Source of the DNA: Thermoactinomyces sp. DSM 45892 | Lineage (GTDB): Bacteria > Bacillota > Bacilli > Thermoactinomycetales > Thermoactinomycetaceae | NCBI RefSeq assembly: GCF_900107305.1 | Contig: NZ_FNPL01000003.1 | Location: 167,846 to 231,845, forward strand | Reading direction: 5' to 3' | Length of the DNA stretch: 64,000 bases | In this document: piece after piece, positions 36,727 through 44,848 of the stretch | Numbering within the stretch: position 1 is the first letter of the stretch | How the letters are laid out: each line of letters opens with the position of its first letter | Notes under the pieces: generated by a model | Database searches by the model: none | What the model was told of the DNA's origin: nothing | Seen by the model: the letters and a program-made list of their open reading frames with translations, nothing else | Translations under genes and position numbers: made by a program

Positions 36727-36913
36727 ATGAATAATCCCTGAGATGTTCGTGTGTAAACCGTAATTTTGAGCCAACATTTTTACTGCGGGAGCTTGTGTCA
36801 GTGTTTGGAAAGGAAGCCATCATCTAGGTGGAACCTTGAGATTCGCTGCAGAGCACCCACCTGCTAGAGAGCAGGTTCAAAATTGCGGTGCCACGGCATA
36901 ATGGGGCTTTTTT
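36727..36913 (+). ncRNA. ssrS: 6S RNA
   Basis: This is probably 6S RNA, which mimics an open promoter and sequesters sigma-A RNA polymerase. The block CCAACATTTTTACTGCGGGA (36771-36790) matches my memory of the conserved left side of the Firmicute 6S-1 (BsrA) central bubble. Position just after aspS is also where Bacillus has bsrA. The 5' TCCC and 3' GGGG ends can pair, and a T8 run follows at about 36908-36914. Length of about 187 nt is typical. Ends are approximate. Confidence 0.75.
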
Positions 36914-36971
36914 TGTACATATGTATCAGAAGAGGCGAAGGCTTGTTAACTAGGATTCGGAGTGAGTATAG

Positions 36972-37532
36972 ATGAAATTGGGTGTCGATATTGATGGTAC
37001 GATAAAAGATACGAAGCAAGCGGCGGTCACTGTTTACAATGAAGAGTTTCATAAGGAGATACGGGCTGAGGATCTTACTGAATTTTATCTAGATCGAGCA
37101 TATGGTTTAACACCAGAGGAAGGTCGTAAGACTTGGAGACGTCTGGAGGAAAAAATTTATCGCTTAGGAGTTCCATTACCTCATGCTAGAGAAGTGCTAC
37201 AGCAGTTATCGCAAGAAGGGCATGAGATTTATTATGTCACTGCTAGGCCGGGTCTCCCAAATATCCAAGATGTAACCAAAAATTGGTTGCGCGAAAATGA
37301 CTTTCCCTATCAAAGTGATCGTCTGATTATGAGTTCGATAGATAAGGCAAAGGTAGCTTTAAAACTAGGGATCGATTTATTCTTTGAAGATGCTCCTAAT
37401 CATTTAGATCGACTGATAGAGCAGAAAGTTCATACGATGATTGTAGATGCACCTTATAACCGCCAGTATTCGAAGGAAGTACCTCGGATTACCGATTGGC
37501 GCCAAGTCTATGAATACATATCAAAGCTCTGA
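36972..37532 (+). CDS. HAD-type 5'-nucleotidase (YqfW-like)
   Basis: The 186-residue HAD-superfamily phosphatase is probably a nucleotidase of the YqfW/NT5C type. The nucleophile motif GVDIDGTIKDT (4-14) gives Asp6 and Asp8. Motif II is in YYVTARPG (about 90), with Lys in SSIDKAKVALK (about 117-127) and the acid motif FFEDAPNHLD (about 134-143). The cap is small. ATTCGGAGTGAG precedes the ATG. It follows the 6S RNA gene and is not in an obvious operon. Confidence 0.82.
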   Translation: MKLGVDIDGTIKDTKQAAVTVYNEEFHKEIRAEDLTEFYLDRAYGLTPEEGRKTWRRLEEKIYRLGVPLPHAREVLQQLSQEGHEIYYVTARPGLPNIQDVTKNWLRENDFPYQSDRLIMSSIDKAKVALKLGIDLFFEDAPNHLDRLIEQKVHTMIVDAPYNRQYSKEVPRITDWRQVYEYISKL

Positions 37533-37775
37533 TATTGATAAAATAGTGGAAAGCATGCGGGATAAAGAAATGAATCGACATGACCTCGTATGCTTCCATA
37601 AGTATACGAATTGTTTCATAAATTATAAAATATTCATTTTCAAATTAAAATAGAAACTTTTAAGCATTTTTGGTAAAATAAACATAAGGTAAATTTTCAT
37701 ATTTCATATTGATTTTTATCTATTATCGCTTTAATGTAAGGATGTATAGTTTATCATGAAAGGAGGCCATATATT

Positions 37776-38411
37776 ATGGCTGAAAAATCATTGGATGAGA
37801 GGATAGAAGAATTTACACATCAAACTTCTCTCGCAACAGATCTAGCAAAACCACCCCCATACAATGTGGGAGACCATATTGATGCCACGATTACGTTTAT
37901 TGCTTCCTATGGAGCTTTTGTGGAGTTAGAGGGTGGGAAATACTCAGGATTGATTCATATAAAGAATATAGCAAATCAATATATTGAGGATATACATGAT
38001 TTCCTTGAAGTCGGGATGACTATTAATGCGAAAATTATTAGAATTCACAGTGATTTCCGAATTGAGCTTAGTACACTTCATCTTAATTTAAAAAAAACAC
38101 CTCAAGTCAATGAGAATCGCTTTTATCTTTCTCCTTTGGAGAAGTTAAAAAATGGACTACCTATGGGTGATGATATTATAGAAAGTAGTAGTGCAAAGCC
38201 GCCAGAGGAAATACAGAGAATTTTCAATTATTTATCTAAGGTGGTCGGGATTTTATCTCCAGAAAGCAAGGAGAGAGTACAAAGTTTGGTGCAAGAAAAA
38301 GGTGTGTTTGCTTTTACGATGAGTTTGGTAGAGGCGTTGAAAGTTTTCGAAGCAGATCTATCATTGTATCTAGTGAAGGAAATAGAGAAACAAATGAGGG
38401 ATGATCTTTAG
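37776..38411 (+). CDS. S1-domain RNA-binding protein
   Basis: The 211-residue protein has a single S1-type OB fold (about residues 29-97). It begins YNVGDHIDATITFIASYGAFVEL and continues GLIHIKNIANQY and FRIELSTLHLNL, the usual S1 pattern. The remaining half is helical and unknown. RNA binding is expected, but the target is not. AAAGGAGGCC precedes the ATG. It overlaps the next small gene by 11 bases, so the two are a coupled pair. Confidence 0.75.
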   Translation: MAEKSLDERIEEFTHQTSLATDLAKPPPYNVGDHIDATITFIASYGAFVELEGGKYSGLIHIKNIANQYIEDIHDFLEVGMTINAKIIRIHSDFRIELSTLHLNLKKTPQVNENRFYLSPLEKLKNGLPMGDDIIESSSAKPPEEIQRIFNYLSKVVGILSPESKERVQSLVQEKGVFAFTMSLVEALKVFEADLSLYLVKEIEKQMRDDL

Positions 38412-38652
38412 CCAAGATCAGTCAGAATTTATCACGACATACCATGCAGCAGAGCGCACGGATCGATTAAAAAAGGAGTTAACTCCTGAGGACATAATCC
38501 AACTGGCAAAAGGAGGAAGAGTAATTCTAGACACTAGAGATCATCGATATATACAAAGTGGCGATTTGAGGTTTCCTTGCGTAAAGGAAAACGGGAAATT
38601 TATTATTAAATCGATAATAAGTAAGGATATGTATATGACTGCGAAAGACTAG
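38401..38652 (+). CDS. Small DUF4258-like hypothetical protein
   Basis: The 83-residue protein begins at an ATG inside the end of the S1 gene, with ATGAGGG just before it. The pattern TYHAAERTDRLKKELTPEDI followed by GRVILDTRDHRY resembles DUF4258-type proteins, in which a conserved HAxxR segment opens a small alpha/beta fold. Such proteins sometimes occur in toxin modules, but nothing here establishes that. It shares a transcript with the S1 protein and is followed by a terminator. Confidence 0.55.
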   Translation: MIFSQDQSEFITTYHAAERTDRLKKELTPEDIIQLAKGGRVILDTRDHRYIQSGDLRFPCVKENGKFIIKSIISKDMYMTAKD

Positions 38653-38653
38653 C

Positions 38654-38687
38654 AAAAAAACAAGCGTTTTGGGGCGCTTGTTTTTTT
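38654..38687. terminator. Bidirectional terminator
   Basis: The stem AAAAAAACAAGCG/CGCTTGTTTTTTT with an 8-nt loop lies between the S1-protein operon and the convergent rarA gene. Confidence 0.85.
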
Positions 38688-38693
38688 GTTTTC

Positions 38694-40022
38694 CTAGGAG
38701 TCATTAGACTGTTTCATCCAACGCATAAACTCGATTAATTTTTGCTCGTATCCATGTGTGCTGGGTTGATAGAATGACTTGCCGAGATGTTCGTTCGGTA
38801 GATATTGTTGCGGAGTGTATCCCCTAGGGAAATCATGTGGATACTGATACCCTTTCCCGCGATCTTGCGACTTTGCACCCGGGAAGTGACTGTCACGTAG
38901 ATGGTGAGGGACTTCCGCACGTATTTCTTTCTTCACCGCTTCAAGAGCTTGCTTGATTCCTGTATAGGCTGAGTTACTTTTAGGAGCTGTAGCGAGATAG
39001 ATGACGGCTTCAGCTAGCGGGATTTGGGCTTCAGGGAGTCCAACGAGTTCTACGGCATGGGCGGCGGCTGAGGCGATGAGTAGAGCTCTGGGATCAGCCA
39101 TGCCCACATCTTCTGCGGCGTGAATCATGATTCTTCTTGCGATAAAACGAGGATCTTCTCCACCTAGGATCATTTTGGCAAGATAATAGAGGGAAGCATC
39201 TGGATCCGAACCACGCATACTCTTGATCCAGGCAGAGACGGTATCATAATGCTGATCACCCGATTGATCATAGCGTACGTGCTTACGCTGAATTGACTCT
39301 TCTGCTATTTCTAAGGTGATGTGGCGTATTCCATCTTCGTTTGGTGTTGTGGTCATCACTGCCATCTCTAGCGCATTTAGCACACGGCGGCTATCTCCGT
39401 CTGCCATCCGTATAAGATGCTTGCTAGCATCTGGATCAATCTGCACATGAATGTTTCCTAGACCCCGTTCTTTGTCCTGTAAAGCTTGCTGAATGATTTG
39501 GGTAAGCTCTTCTTCATCAAGTAGTTCTAATTGAAATAAGAGTGAGCGTGATAGTAGAGCAGCATTTACCTGAAAAGAAGGATTTTCTGTAGTCGCCCCG
39601 ACCAAAATAAGCGTACCTTCCTCGACATCGGGCAGGAGTGCATCTTGCTGGGAACGATTAAAACGATGGATCTCATCTACAAATAAAATCGTTCTCGTTC
39701 CATACATTCCCAAGCGTTCTTTTGCGGACCGAACTACTTGGCGTAAGTCATTTACCCCTGCTGTAACAGCATTTAGTTGTTCAAACTGAGCTTGTGTGGA
39801 TTCGGCGATGATTTTGGCAATCGTTGTTTTGCCGGTTCCTGGTGGCCCATGTAAAATAATCGAAGATAGTTGATCGGCTTCGATGGCGCGACGTAGTAAT
39901 CTGCCTTCTCCCACGATATGGGCTTGTCCAACAAATTCATGAAAATTTCGAGGTCTCATACGAGAAGCAAGAGGTCCTTGTTGCTTGGATGTCAAAGCCT
40001 GCTGATAATCAAATAGGTCCAT
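38694..40022 (-). CDS. rarA: Replication-associated recombination ATPase RarA (MgsA)
   Basis: The 442-residue AAA+ ATPase acts at stalled replication forks. Walker A GPPGTGKTT is at 59-67, Walker B FVDEIHRF at 114-121, sensor 1 GATTENPSF about 142, and an arginine finger lies near LLSRSLLF. The C-terminal clamp and tetramerisation part has KSMRGSDPDASLYYLAKMI and the family-typical ending QYLPNEHLGKSFYQPSTHGYE. The first residues MDLFDYQQ are a typical RarA start. It is convergent with the S1/DUF4258 pair. Confidence 0.95.
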   Translation of the reverse strand: MDLFDYQQALTSKQQGPLASRMRPRNFHEFVGQAHIVGEGRLLRRAIEADQLSSIILHGPPGTGKTTIAKIIAESTQAQFEQLNAVTAGVNDLRQVVRSAKERLGMYGTRTILFVDEIHRFNRSQQDALLPDVEEGTLILVGATTENPSFQVNAALLSRSLLFQLELLDEEELTQIIQQALQDKERGLGNIHVQIDPDASKHLIRMADGDSRRVLNALEMAVMTTTPNEDGIRHITLEIAEESIQRKHVRYDQSGDQHYDTVSAWIKSMRGSDPDASLYYLAKMILGGEDPRFIARRIMIHAAEDVGMADPRALLIASAAAHAVELVGLPEAQIPLAEAVIYLATAPKSNSAYTGIKQALEAVKKEIRAEVPHHLRDSHFPGAKSQDRGKGYQYPHDFPRGYTPQQYLPNEHLGKSFYQPSTHGYEQKLIEFMRWMKQSNDS

Positions 40023-40121
40023 GTAGAGATTCCCCTCCAGCTTTTCTCTGTTTTGGTTCTAATATAACATAGATACCCGAACAAACCGTCTAATCAAGAG
40101 TGGATTCGAAACATAACAATG

Positions 40122-40165
40122 AAAGCACTCCCAATCTGCCTGTGGAGGCTTATTGGGAGTGCTTA
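40122..40165 (-). terminator. Terminator of the collagen-like gene
   Basis: The stem AAGCACTCCCAAT/ATTGGGAGTGCTT (13 bp) has an inner GCC/GGC helix. It lies 64 bases beyond the collagen-like stop on the minus strand. The remainder of 40023-40228 shows no gene. Confidence 0.6.
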
Positions 40166-40228
40166 TACTCAACTGATTCTTTTATATGAAAATTTGCGTA
40201 GGTGTAATGGTTTCTTTTTCATGTTTAA

Positions 40229-42418
40229 TTACGACCACTGACCAAAAGAGTTTGGGCCACTCCATCGTGCTGCCGTAAGAGGAATGGTTCCCACAACGGT
40301 ATCTGTCATCTGGTCGATTACAAAGACCTGGTTCACAGTGGGGACTGGAGAATAAACCAGATTAGCCGCAAATGAATTTTGATACGGTGTAAGGAATTGG
40401 TTGAGTGAAATACCATCGGAATTTAGCCCTGTTGTAATAATGGTACTTACCGTAGTGGGGAAGCTTGATACATCGGCTACTCCAACGCCATCGGTAGAAT
40501 TCCATCTTTGAATATATAACTTTTTCGTCATCGGATTTACCGCTACTTCCGTCACATTGGTTCCAACCGGGATGGTTGAATAGATAGCGCCCGGACCCGT
40601 TGCTGTACTAATCACAGAAACATTCATAGAACGGAAGTTCCCAGTGTAAACAAACTTATTTTGCGCATCGACAGCAACTCCTTGTGCTTGAATATTGGTT
40701 CCAAGGGTAACGGTTGAAACAATCGTTCCACCATTCGCAGCTGTCGTATCAATGATCGATACGAAACTTGTGGCTGCGGCTGATGAGGGGCCATCCGCAA
40801 CGTAGAGTAGGTTCGTTAACGGATTGAATCCCATTTTTAATGGATTGGGTCCAACCTGGATCGATGCTATGAATGTACTTGGGAAACTAGAAACATTATA
40901 AACATTCACCCTGCTATTATTTGTATCGCCTACATATAAAGTATTCTTGTTTGTTGTTGTTAGCCCACGTATGAGAGGATTAGTCCCTGGAATGGTTATG
41001 GTATCAATGATTGTATTACTCATCCCGTCAATGACATAAACACTTGTCGTTCCACTGACGTAAACCAAATTATTAATGGTATCTACTTCTCCGTCTGGGT
41101 TTGCGAGATTTGTTCCCACGTCAATCGTAGCTAGGATGCGATTCGTCCTAGCATCGCAAGCAATTACATTGGTTCCACCTGCGGCATAAACCAATGGGAT
41201 AGGATTTGTATTGGTTCCAGTTGGCCCCGTCGTTCCAGTAGACCCAGTAGGTCCGGTGTTTCCTTGGGGTCCCGAAGCCCCACTAGCGCCCGTTGGTCCC
41301 TGAGGTCCGGTGTTTCCTTGGGGTCCCGAAGCCCCATCAGCGCCCGTTGGTCCCTGAGGTCCGGTGTTTCCTTGGGGTCCCGAAGCCCCATCAGCGCCCG
41401 TCGTTCCAGTAGACCCAGTAGGTCCGGTGTTTCCTTGGGGTCCCGAAGCCCCATCAGCGCCCGTTGGTCCCTGAGGTCCGGTGCTTCCTTGAGGCCCCGA
41501 AGCCCCATCGGCGCCCGTCGATCCCTGAGGTCCGGTGCTTCCTTGAGGCCCCGAAGCCCCATCAGCGCCCGTCGGTCCCTGAGGTCCGGTGCTTCCTTGA
41601 GGCCCCGAAGCCCCATCAGCGCCCGTCGGTCCCTGAGGTCCGGTGCTTCCTTGAGGTCCCGAAGCGCCGTCAGCGCCCGTTGGTCCCTGAGGTCCGGTGT
41701 TTCCTTGAGGTCCCGAAGCGCCGTCAGCGCCCGTTGGTCCCTGAGGTCCGGTGTTTCCTTGAGGCCCTGTTGTTCCATTTGCACCAGTTGGAACTTCTAA
41801 TCTCACATCCACAGAACCAGGTATGATCTCAATTTCTAACGTATCGGATATAAAATTGATTGTATCTCCAAAACTGAGTGGAACACTTCCGCTTGCACCT
41901 GAATTTCCTTGAACTAAAAATAAGAAATCACCCGTAACAAAAGACCCTGTTGGTCCTTGAGGTCCGGTTGGTCCCTGAGGCCCCGGAGCCCCCGTGACTC
42001 CAAGTGATCCCTCAGGTCCAGATGGTCCCTGAGGCCCTGTAGCCCCCGCTGGCCCAGGAGGCCCTCCTGATGGTCCAGTAGCTCCCGTTGTTCCGGGTGC
42101 GCCTGTAGGCCCTCTTGTAACGTCTGTGTTTAACACGTTTTCTAATTTCTCATTTAGTATCCATTCTTTCTTACCAATAACATTAATCGTATCGCGAACG
42201 CTGCTATTGATCGTAAGTAGGTCGCTAATGGTGGGTTGAAAGGTTGTTGATACGCCAGGGAGAGTCCCTAGAACATATTGAAGTTTTTCTCCCTCTGCAT
42301 TAATGATATGGCTGAGGCCTAATTCTTCTAACGCAATTGATGATAGTAGCAAATTAACTGCATCTTCTCTGGTAATTTGTATGTTAGGTGAAATATTAGG
42401 GATATTAGCTTGAGACAT
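40229..42418 (-). CDS. Collagen-like spore-surface protein with C-terminal beta-propeller
   Basis: The 729-residue protein has three parts. Residues 1-100 form an N-terminal helical domain ([20 protein letters not shown]) that resembles assembly domains of Bacillales spore-surface proteins. Gly-X-Y collagen repeats cover about 103-159 and 212-405; they are interrupted by a 50-residue beta-rich insert ([10 protein letters not shown] ... VDVRLEVP). The second tract is built on an 18-residue unit like [18 protein letters not shown]. Residues 408-729 are a YVTN-type beta-propeller with [19 protein letters not shown] and [15 protein letters not shown] blades. No signal peptide is present, as expected for mother-cell exosporium or crust proteins. 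The fibre plus propeller suggests a displayed filament. It is monocistronic. Confidence 0.85.
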   Translation of the reverse strand: MSQANIPNISPNIQITREDAVNLLLSSIALEELGLSHIINAEGEKLQYVLGTLPGVSTTFQPTISDLLTINSSVRDTINVIGKKEWILNEKLENVLNTDVTRGPTGAPGTTGATGPSGGPPGPAGATGPQGPSGPEGSLGVTGAPGPQGPTGPQGPTGSFVTGDFLFLVQGNSGASGSVPLSFGDTINFISDTLEIEIIPGSVDVRLEVPTGANGTTGPQGNTGPQGPTGADGASGPQGNTGPQGPTGADGASGPQGSTGPQGPTGADGASGPQGSTGPQGPTGADGASGPQGSTGPQGSTGADGASGPQGSTGPQGPTGADGASGPQGNTGPTGSTGTTGADGASGPQGNTGPQGPTGADGASGPQGNTGPQGPTGASGASGPQGNTGPTGSTGTTGPTGTNTNPIPLVYAAGGTNVIACDARTNRILATIDVGTNLANPDGEVDTINNLVYVSGTTSVYVIDGMSNTIIDTITIPGTNPLIRGLTTTNKNTLYVGDTNNSRVNVYNVSSFPSTFIASIQVGPNPLKMGFNPLTNLLYVADGPSSAAATSFVSIIDTTAANGGTIVSTVTLGTNIQAQGVAVDAQNKFVYTGNFRSMNVSVISTATGPGAIYSTIPVGTNVTEVAVNPMTKKLYIQRWNSTDGVGVADVSSFPTTVSTIITTGLNSDGISLNQFLTPYQNSFAANLVYSPVPTVNQVFVIDQMTDTVVGTIPLTAARWSGPNSFGQWS
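41216..41778. repeat. 54-bp tandem repeats encoding collagen Gly-X-Y triplets
   Basis: About ten direct units of 54 bases (18 residues), some shortened by or mixed with [10 protein letters not shown] blocks, sit within the collagen-like gene. High DNA identity between units suggests copy-number variability. Confidence 0.85.
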
Positions 42419-42738
42419 CGTTCTATCCCCTTTCTATCTAAATTTAGTGTAAATATGGCACATTCGAAAATCCATATTCCACTTGTTTGGTGCTTGATTT
42501 CTCATTGTAGACATTACGTACTAAAAAATATTCAGAAATATTATATGATTTTTTCTTGTATTTGTGTCTGTACAGTAGCATTAGCCAAGTTGCACGATAA
42601 ATATATTCGCCAGGTACTATGTGTGTAATAATCATGTACAAATGGAGAAAGATTGGGGAATATGATAAACTAACCATGGTTTCCTGTATGCCTTTCTAAG
42701 TTAAAATAAGGGTACAGGTCAAGAAAGAGGTGTTTGAT

Positions 42739-43158
42739 TTGAAAATTTCTACCAAGGGTCGATATGGCCTGACGATTATGATGGACTTAGCAACACACTA
42801 CGGGCAAGGTCCCATTCCTTTAAAAAGAATTGCAGAGAGACATGATTTATCTGAACATTATCTAGAGCAACTTGTAGCTCCACTTCGAAATGCAGGATTA
42901 GTAAGAAGTATTCGTGGAGCCTACGGGGGATATAAATTAGCGAAAACACCAGAAGAGATTACAGCCGGAGCAGTGATTCGGGTACTAGAGGGGCCTATAA
43001 GCCCTGTAGAATTTACGGATGAAGACCATCCTGCTCGTCGGGATTTATGGAAACGAATTCGCGATGCGATTGCAAGTGAATTAGATTCCACTACGCTTTC
43101 ACACCTCATCCAGTTTTCGGCTGAGGGAAATAATGAAAACTTCATGTTTTATATCTAA
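42739..43158 (+). CDS. cymR: Rrf2 family regulator CymR
   Basis: The 139-residue winged-helix repressor probably controls cysteine metabolism. It starts MKISTKGRYGLTIM and has a recognition-helix region EHYLEQLVAPLRNAGLV with wing RGAYGGYKLAK (about 56-66), as in CymR. It has no cysteine at all, so it lacks the Fe-S ligands of IscR or NsrR, which supports CymR. In Bacillus it works with CysK. TTG 42739 has AAGAGG 8 bases before. The 320-base gap before it (42419-42738) shows no gene or clear promoter. The cysteine desulfurase gene follows by 15 bases. Confidence 0.88.
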   Translation: MKISTKGRYGLTIMMDLATHYGQGPIPLKRIAERHDLSEHYLEQLVAPLRNAGLVRSIRGAYGGYKLAKTPEEITAGAVIRVLEGPISPVEFTDEDHPARRDLWKRIRDAIASELDSTTLSHLIQFSAEGNNENFMFYI

Positions 43159-43173
43159 AGACAGGTGGACGGT

Positions 43174-44319
43174 ATGTCAATTTATTTAGATCATGCAGCA
43201 ACAACTCCAATTGATCCAAGAGTAAAAGAAGCGATGGACCCGTATCTGGTAGATGCTTTTGGCAATCCTTCTAGTATTCATACGTATGGGCGCGATGTAC
43301 GAGCCGCGATTGATGTGGCAAGAGAGACGATTGCTCGTTCCATTCATGCGGCTGACCCGAGCGAAATTGTGTTTACGAGCGGTGGAACAGAAGCAGATAA
43401 TATGGCCTTGCGGGGTGTTATGGTAGAGGCGAGATCGTCTGGCAAAAAGCATCTCATTACGAGCCAGATCGAACATCATGCCATATTAGATACATGCGAA
43501 TACCTAGAGAAGTTAGGGTTTGAAGTAACGTATGTACCAGTAGATAGCTTTGGGCGGGTATACCTTCAAGATATACAAAATGCGATTCGCCCTGATACCG
43601 CCCTTATCTCCATCATGTTTGGAAATAATGAAATCGGTACGTTGCAACCCATTCGTGAAATCGGTGAGTTTGCTCGTGAGCGAGAAATTCTCTTTCATGT
43701 GGATGCAGTGCAGTCGCTAGGATTAGAAGAAATTAATGTAGGGGATTTGCCGATTGATCTTATGTCGATCTCTGCCCATAAAATTTACGGACCAAAGGGG
43801 ATTGGCGCCCTTTATGTTCATAAAAAAGTGAAAATGATGCCCCAGATGTTTGGTGGATATCAAGAACGAAAAAGACGGGCTGGTACAGAAAATGTACCCG
43901 GAATTATAGGGTTTGCGAAGGCAGTAGAATTACGGATGCAGGAAAGAGAGAGGTATCGCGAACATTTAAAGCAATTACGGGACGAGTTGTTTCGTGATTT
44001 AAAAGTGAAACAGATTGATTTTGTGCAAAATGGACATGCGGAACAATCGTTGCTCCATATTGTAAACTTGAGCTTTCCGGGTATCGATTCGGAGACTCTG
44101 TTGATGAATCTAGATATAGCAGGAATTGCCGTATCGAGTGGCTCAGCTTGTACTTCTGGAACCATTCACAAGTCTCATGTGATCGAAGCACTACAGGTCG
44201 GAGAGGAACGGGCGGACTCAGCGATCCGCTTTAGTTTTGGTCAATCGAATACGATAAAAGAGATTTCGTATGTTGTAAATATACTAAGGGATACCATTCA
44301 AAGGCTTTCTAGGACATAG
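43174..44319 (+). CDS. yrvO: Cysteine desulfurase (NifS/IscS family, YrvO-like)
   Basis: The 381-residue PLP enzyme removes sulfur from cysteine as a protein persulfide, usually for tRNA 2-thiouridine and Fe-S clusters. The PLP lysine is Lys203 in SAHKIYGPKG. The catalytic cysteine is Cys326 in SSGSACTSGT, on the long loop of group I enzymes. The opening YLDHAATTPIDPRV is typical. ATG 43174 has AGGTGG 5 bases before. It is in the cymR operon. The usual partner mnmA (trmU) does not follow here. Confidence 0.93.
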   Translation: MSIYLDHAATTPIDPRVKEAMDPYLVDAFGNPSSIHTYGRDVRAAIDVARETIARSIHAADPSEIVFTSGGTEADNMALRGVMVEARSSGKKHLITSQIEHHAILDTCEYLEKLGFEVTYVPVDSFGRVYLQDIQNAIRPDTALISIMFGNNEIGTLQPIREIGEFAREREILFHVDAVQSLGLEEINVGDLPIDLMSISAHKIYGPKGIGALYVHKKVKMMPQMFGGYQERKRRAGTENVPGIIGFAKAVELRMQERERYREHLKQLRDELFRDLKVKQIDFVQNGHAEQSLLHIVNLSFPGIDSETLLMNLDIAGIAVSSGSACTSGTIHKSHVIEALQVGEERADSAIRFSFGQSNTIKEISYVVNILRDTIQRLSRT

Positions 44320-44351
44320 AAGATAACAGAGGAAAAGGGAGAGATTGGCTG

Positions 44352-44846
44352 TTGACGGCGAGATTTGAAAATGGGATGGCACAATGGGAACATGATGTGG
44401 ATAATATCCATTGGAAGTCAATTCTTCACGAAATCGATGAGGCTCTGGCAGACAATCTAGCGGCGGAGATCGGATTTTCATCATTTGAACGTTTGGAGCA
44501 CGCTTCTGAGTTGGTTGCAGGTGAATACCATATTTGTCATCTCTCAGATGGTCGATGGGCTTGGTGGAATGTGGAAATGTATGTAACAGAAGACCCGCTT
44601 TTCTTTCAATCGAAGATAGAGTTGATCCAATATATTCAGCAATTTCTACAGCTTGATTCGAAGCAATTAAAAAGGTTAGACGAAGGACTGGGTCAAGCGT
44701 TCCAAATGAAACGTTGTCTCTATTGTGAGTATGAGTATGATCCTCAAGACGCTGATCATTGGGACCCTGAGCAAGAACAGCCTGCCTATTGTTCTGCTAC
44801 ATGTGCGACATCATCCGTTTTAGAGGAGATGAAAGATGGACTGTGA
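44352..44846 (+). CDS. Hypothetical protein with a cysteine pair motif
   Basis: The 164-residue acidic protein is not recognised. It has no signal peptide. The C-terminal part carries CLYCEYEYD (about 121-129) and CSATC (about 147-151), a C-x2-C ... C-x3-C pattern that could bind zinc. The start is TTG at 44352 with AAAGGGAGAG about 8 bases before it. It lies between the cysteine desulfurase and recD2, where mnmA and the TPR gene yrrB sit in Bacillus. Confidence 0.6.
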   Translation: MTARFENGMAQWEHDVDNIHWKSILHEIDEALADNLAAEIGFSSFERLEHASELVAGEYHICHLSDGRWAWWNVEMYVTEDPLFFQSKIELIQYIQQFLQLDSKQLKRLDEGLGQAFQMKRCLYCEYEYDPQDADHWDPEQEQPAYCSATCATSSVLEEMKDGL

Positions 44847-44848
44847 AT

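Noticed and set aside
41216..41778. CRISPR-like regular repeats
   Set aside because: Units are contiguous 54-bp direct repeats in a coding frame with no unique spacers and no cas genes nearby.
41164..41826. Arg/Ser/Pro-rich frames over the collagen region
   Set aside because: They are alternative-frame readings of the 54-bp collagen repeats.
42419..42738. A 77-codon minus-strand frame (42444-42677) before cymR
   Set aside because: Its composition is unlike a real protein, it has no ribosome site, and it overlaps the likely promoter regions of both flanking genes.
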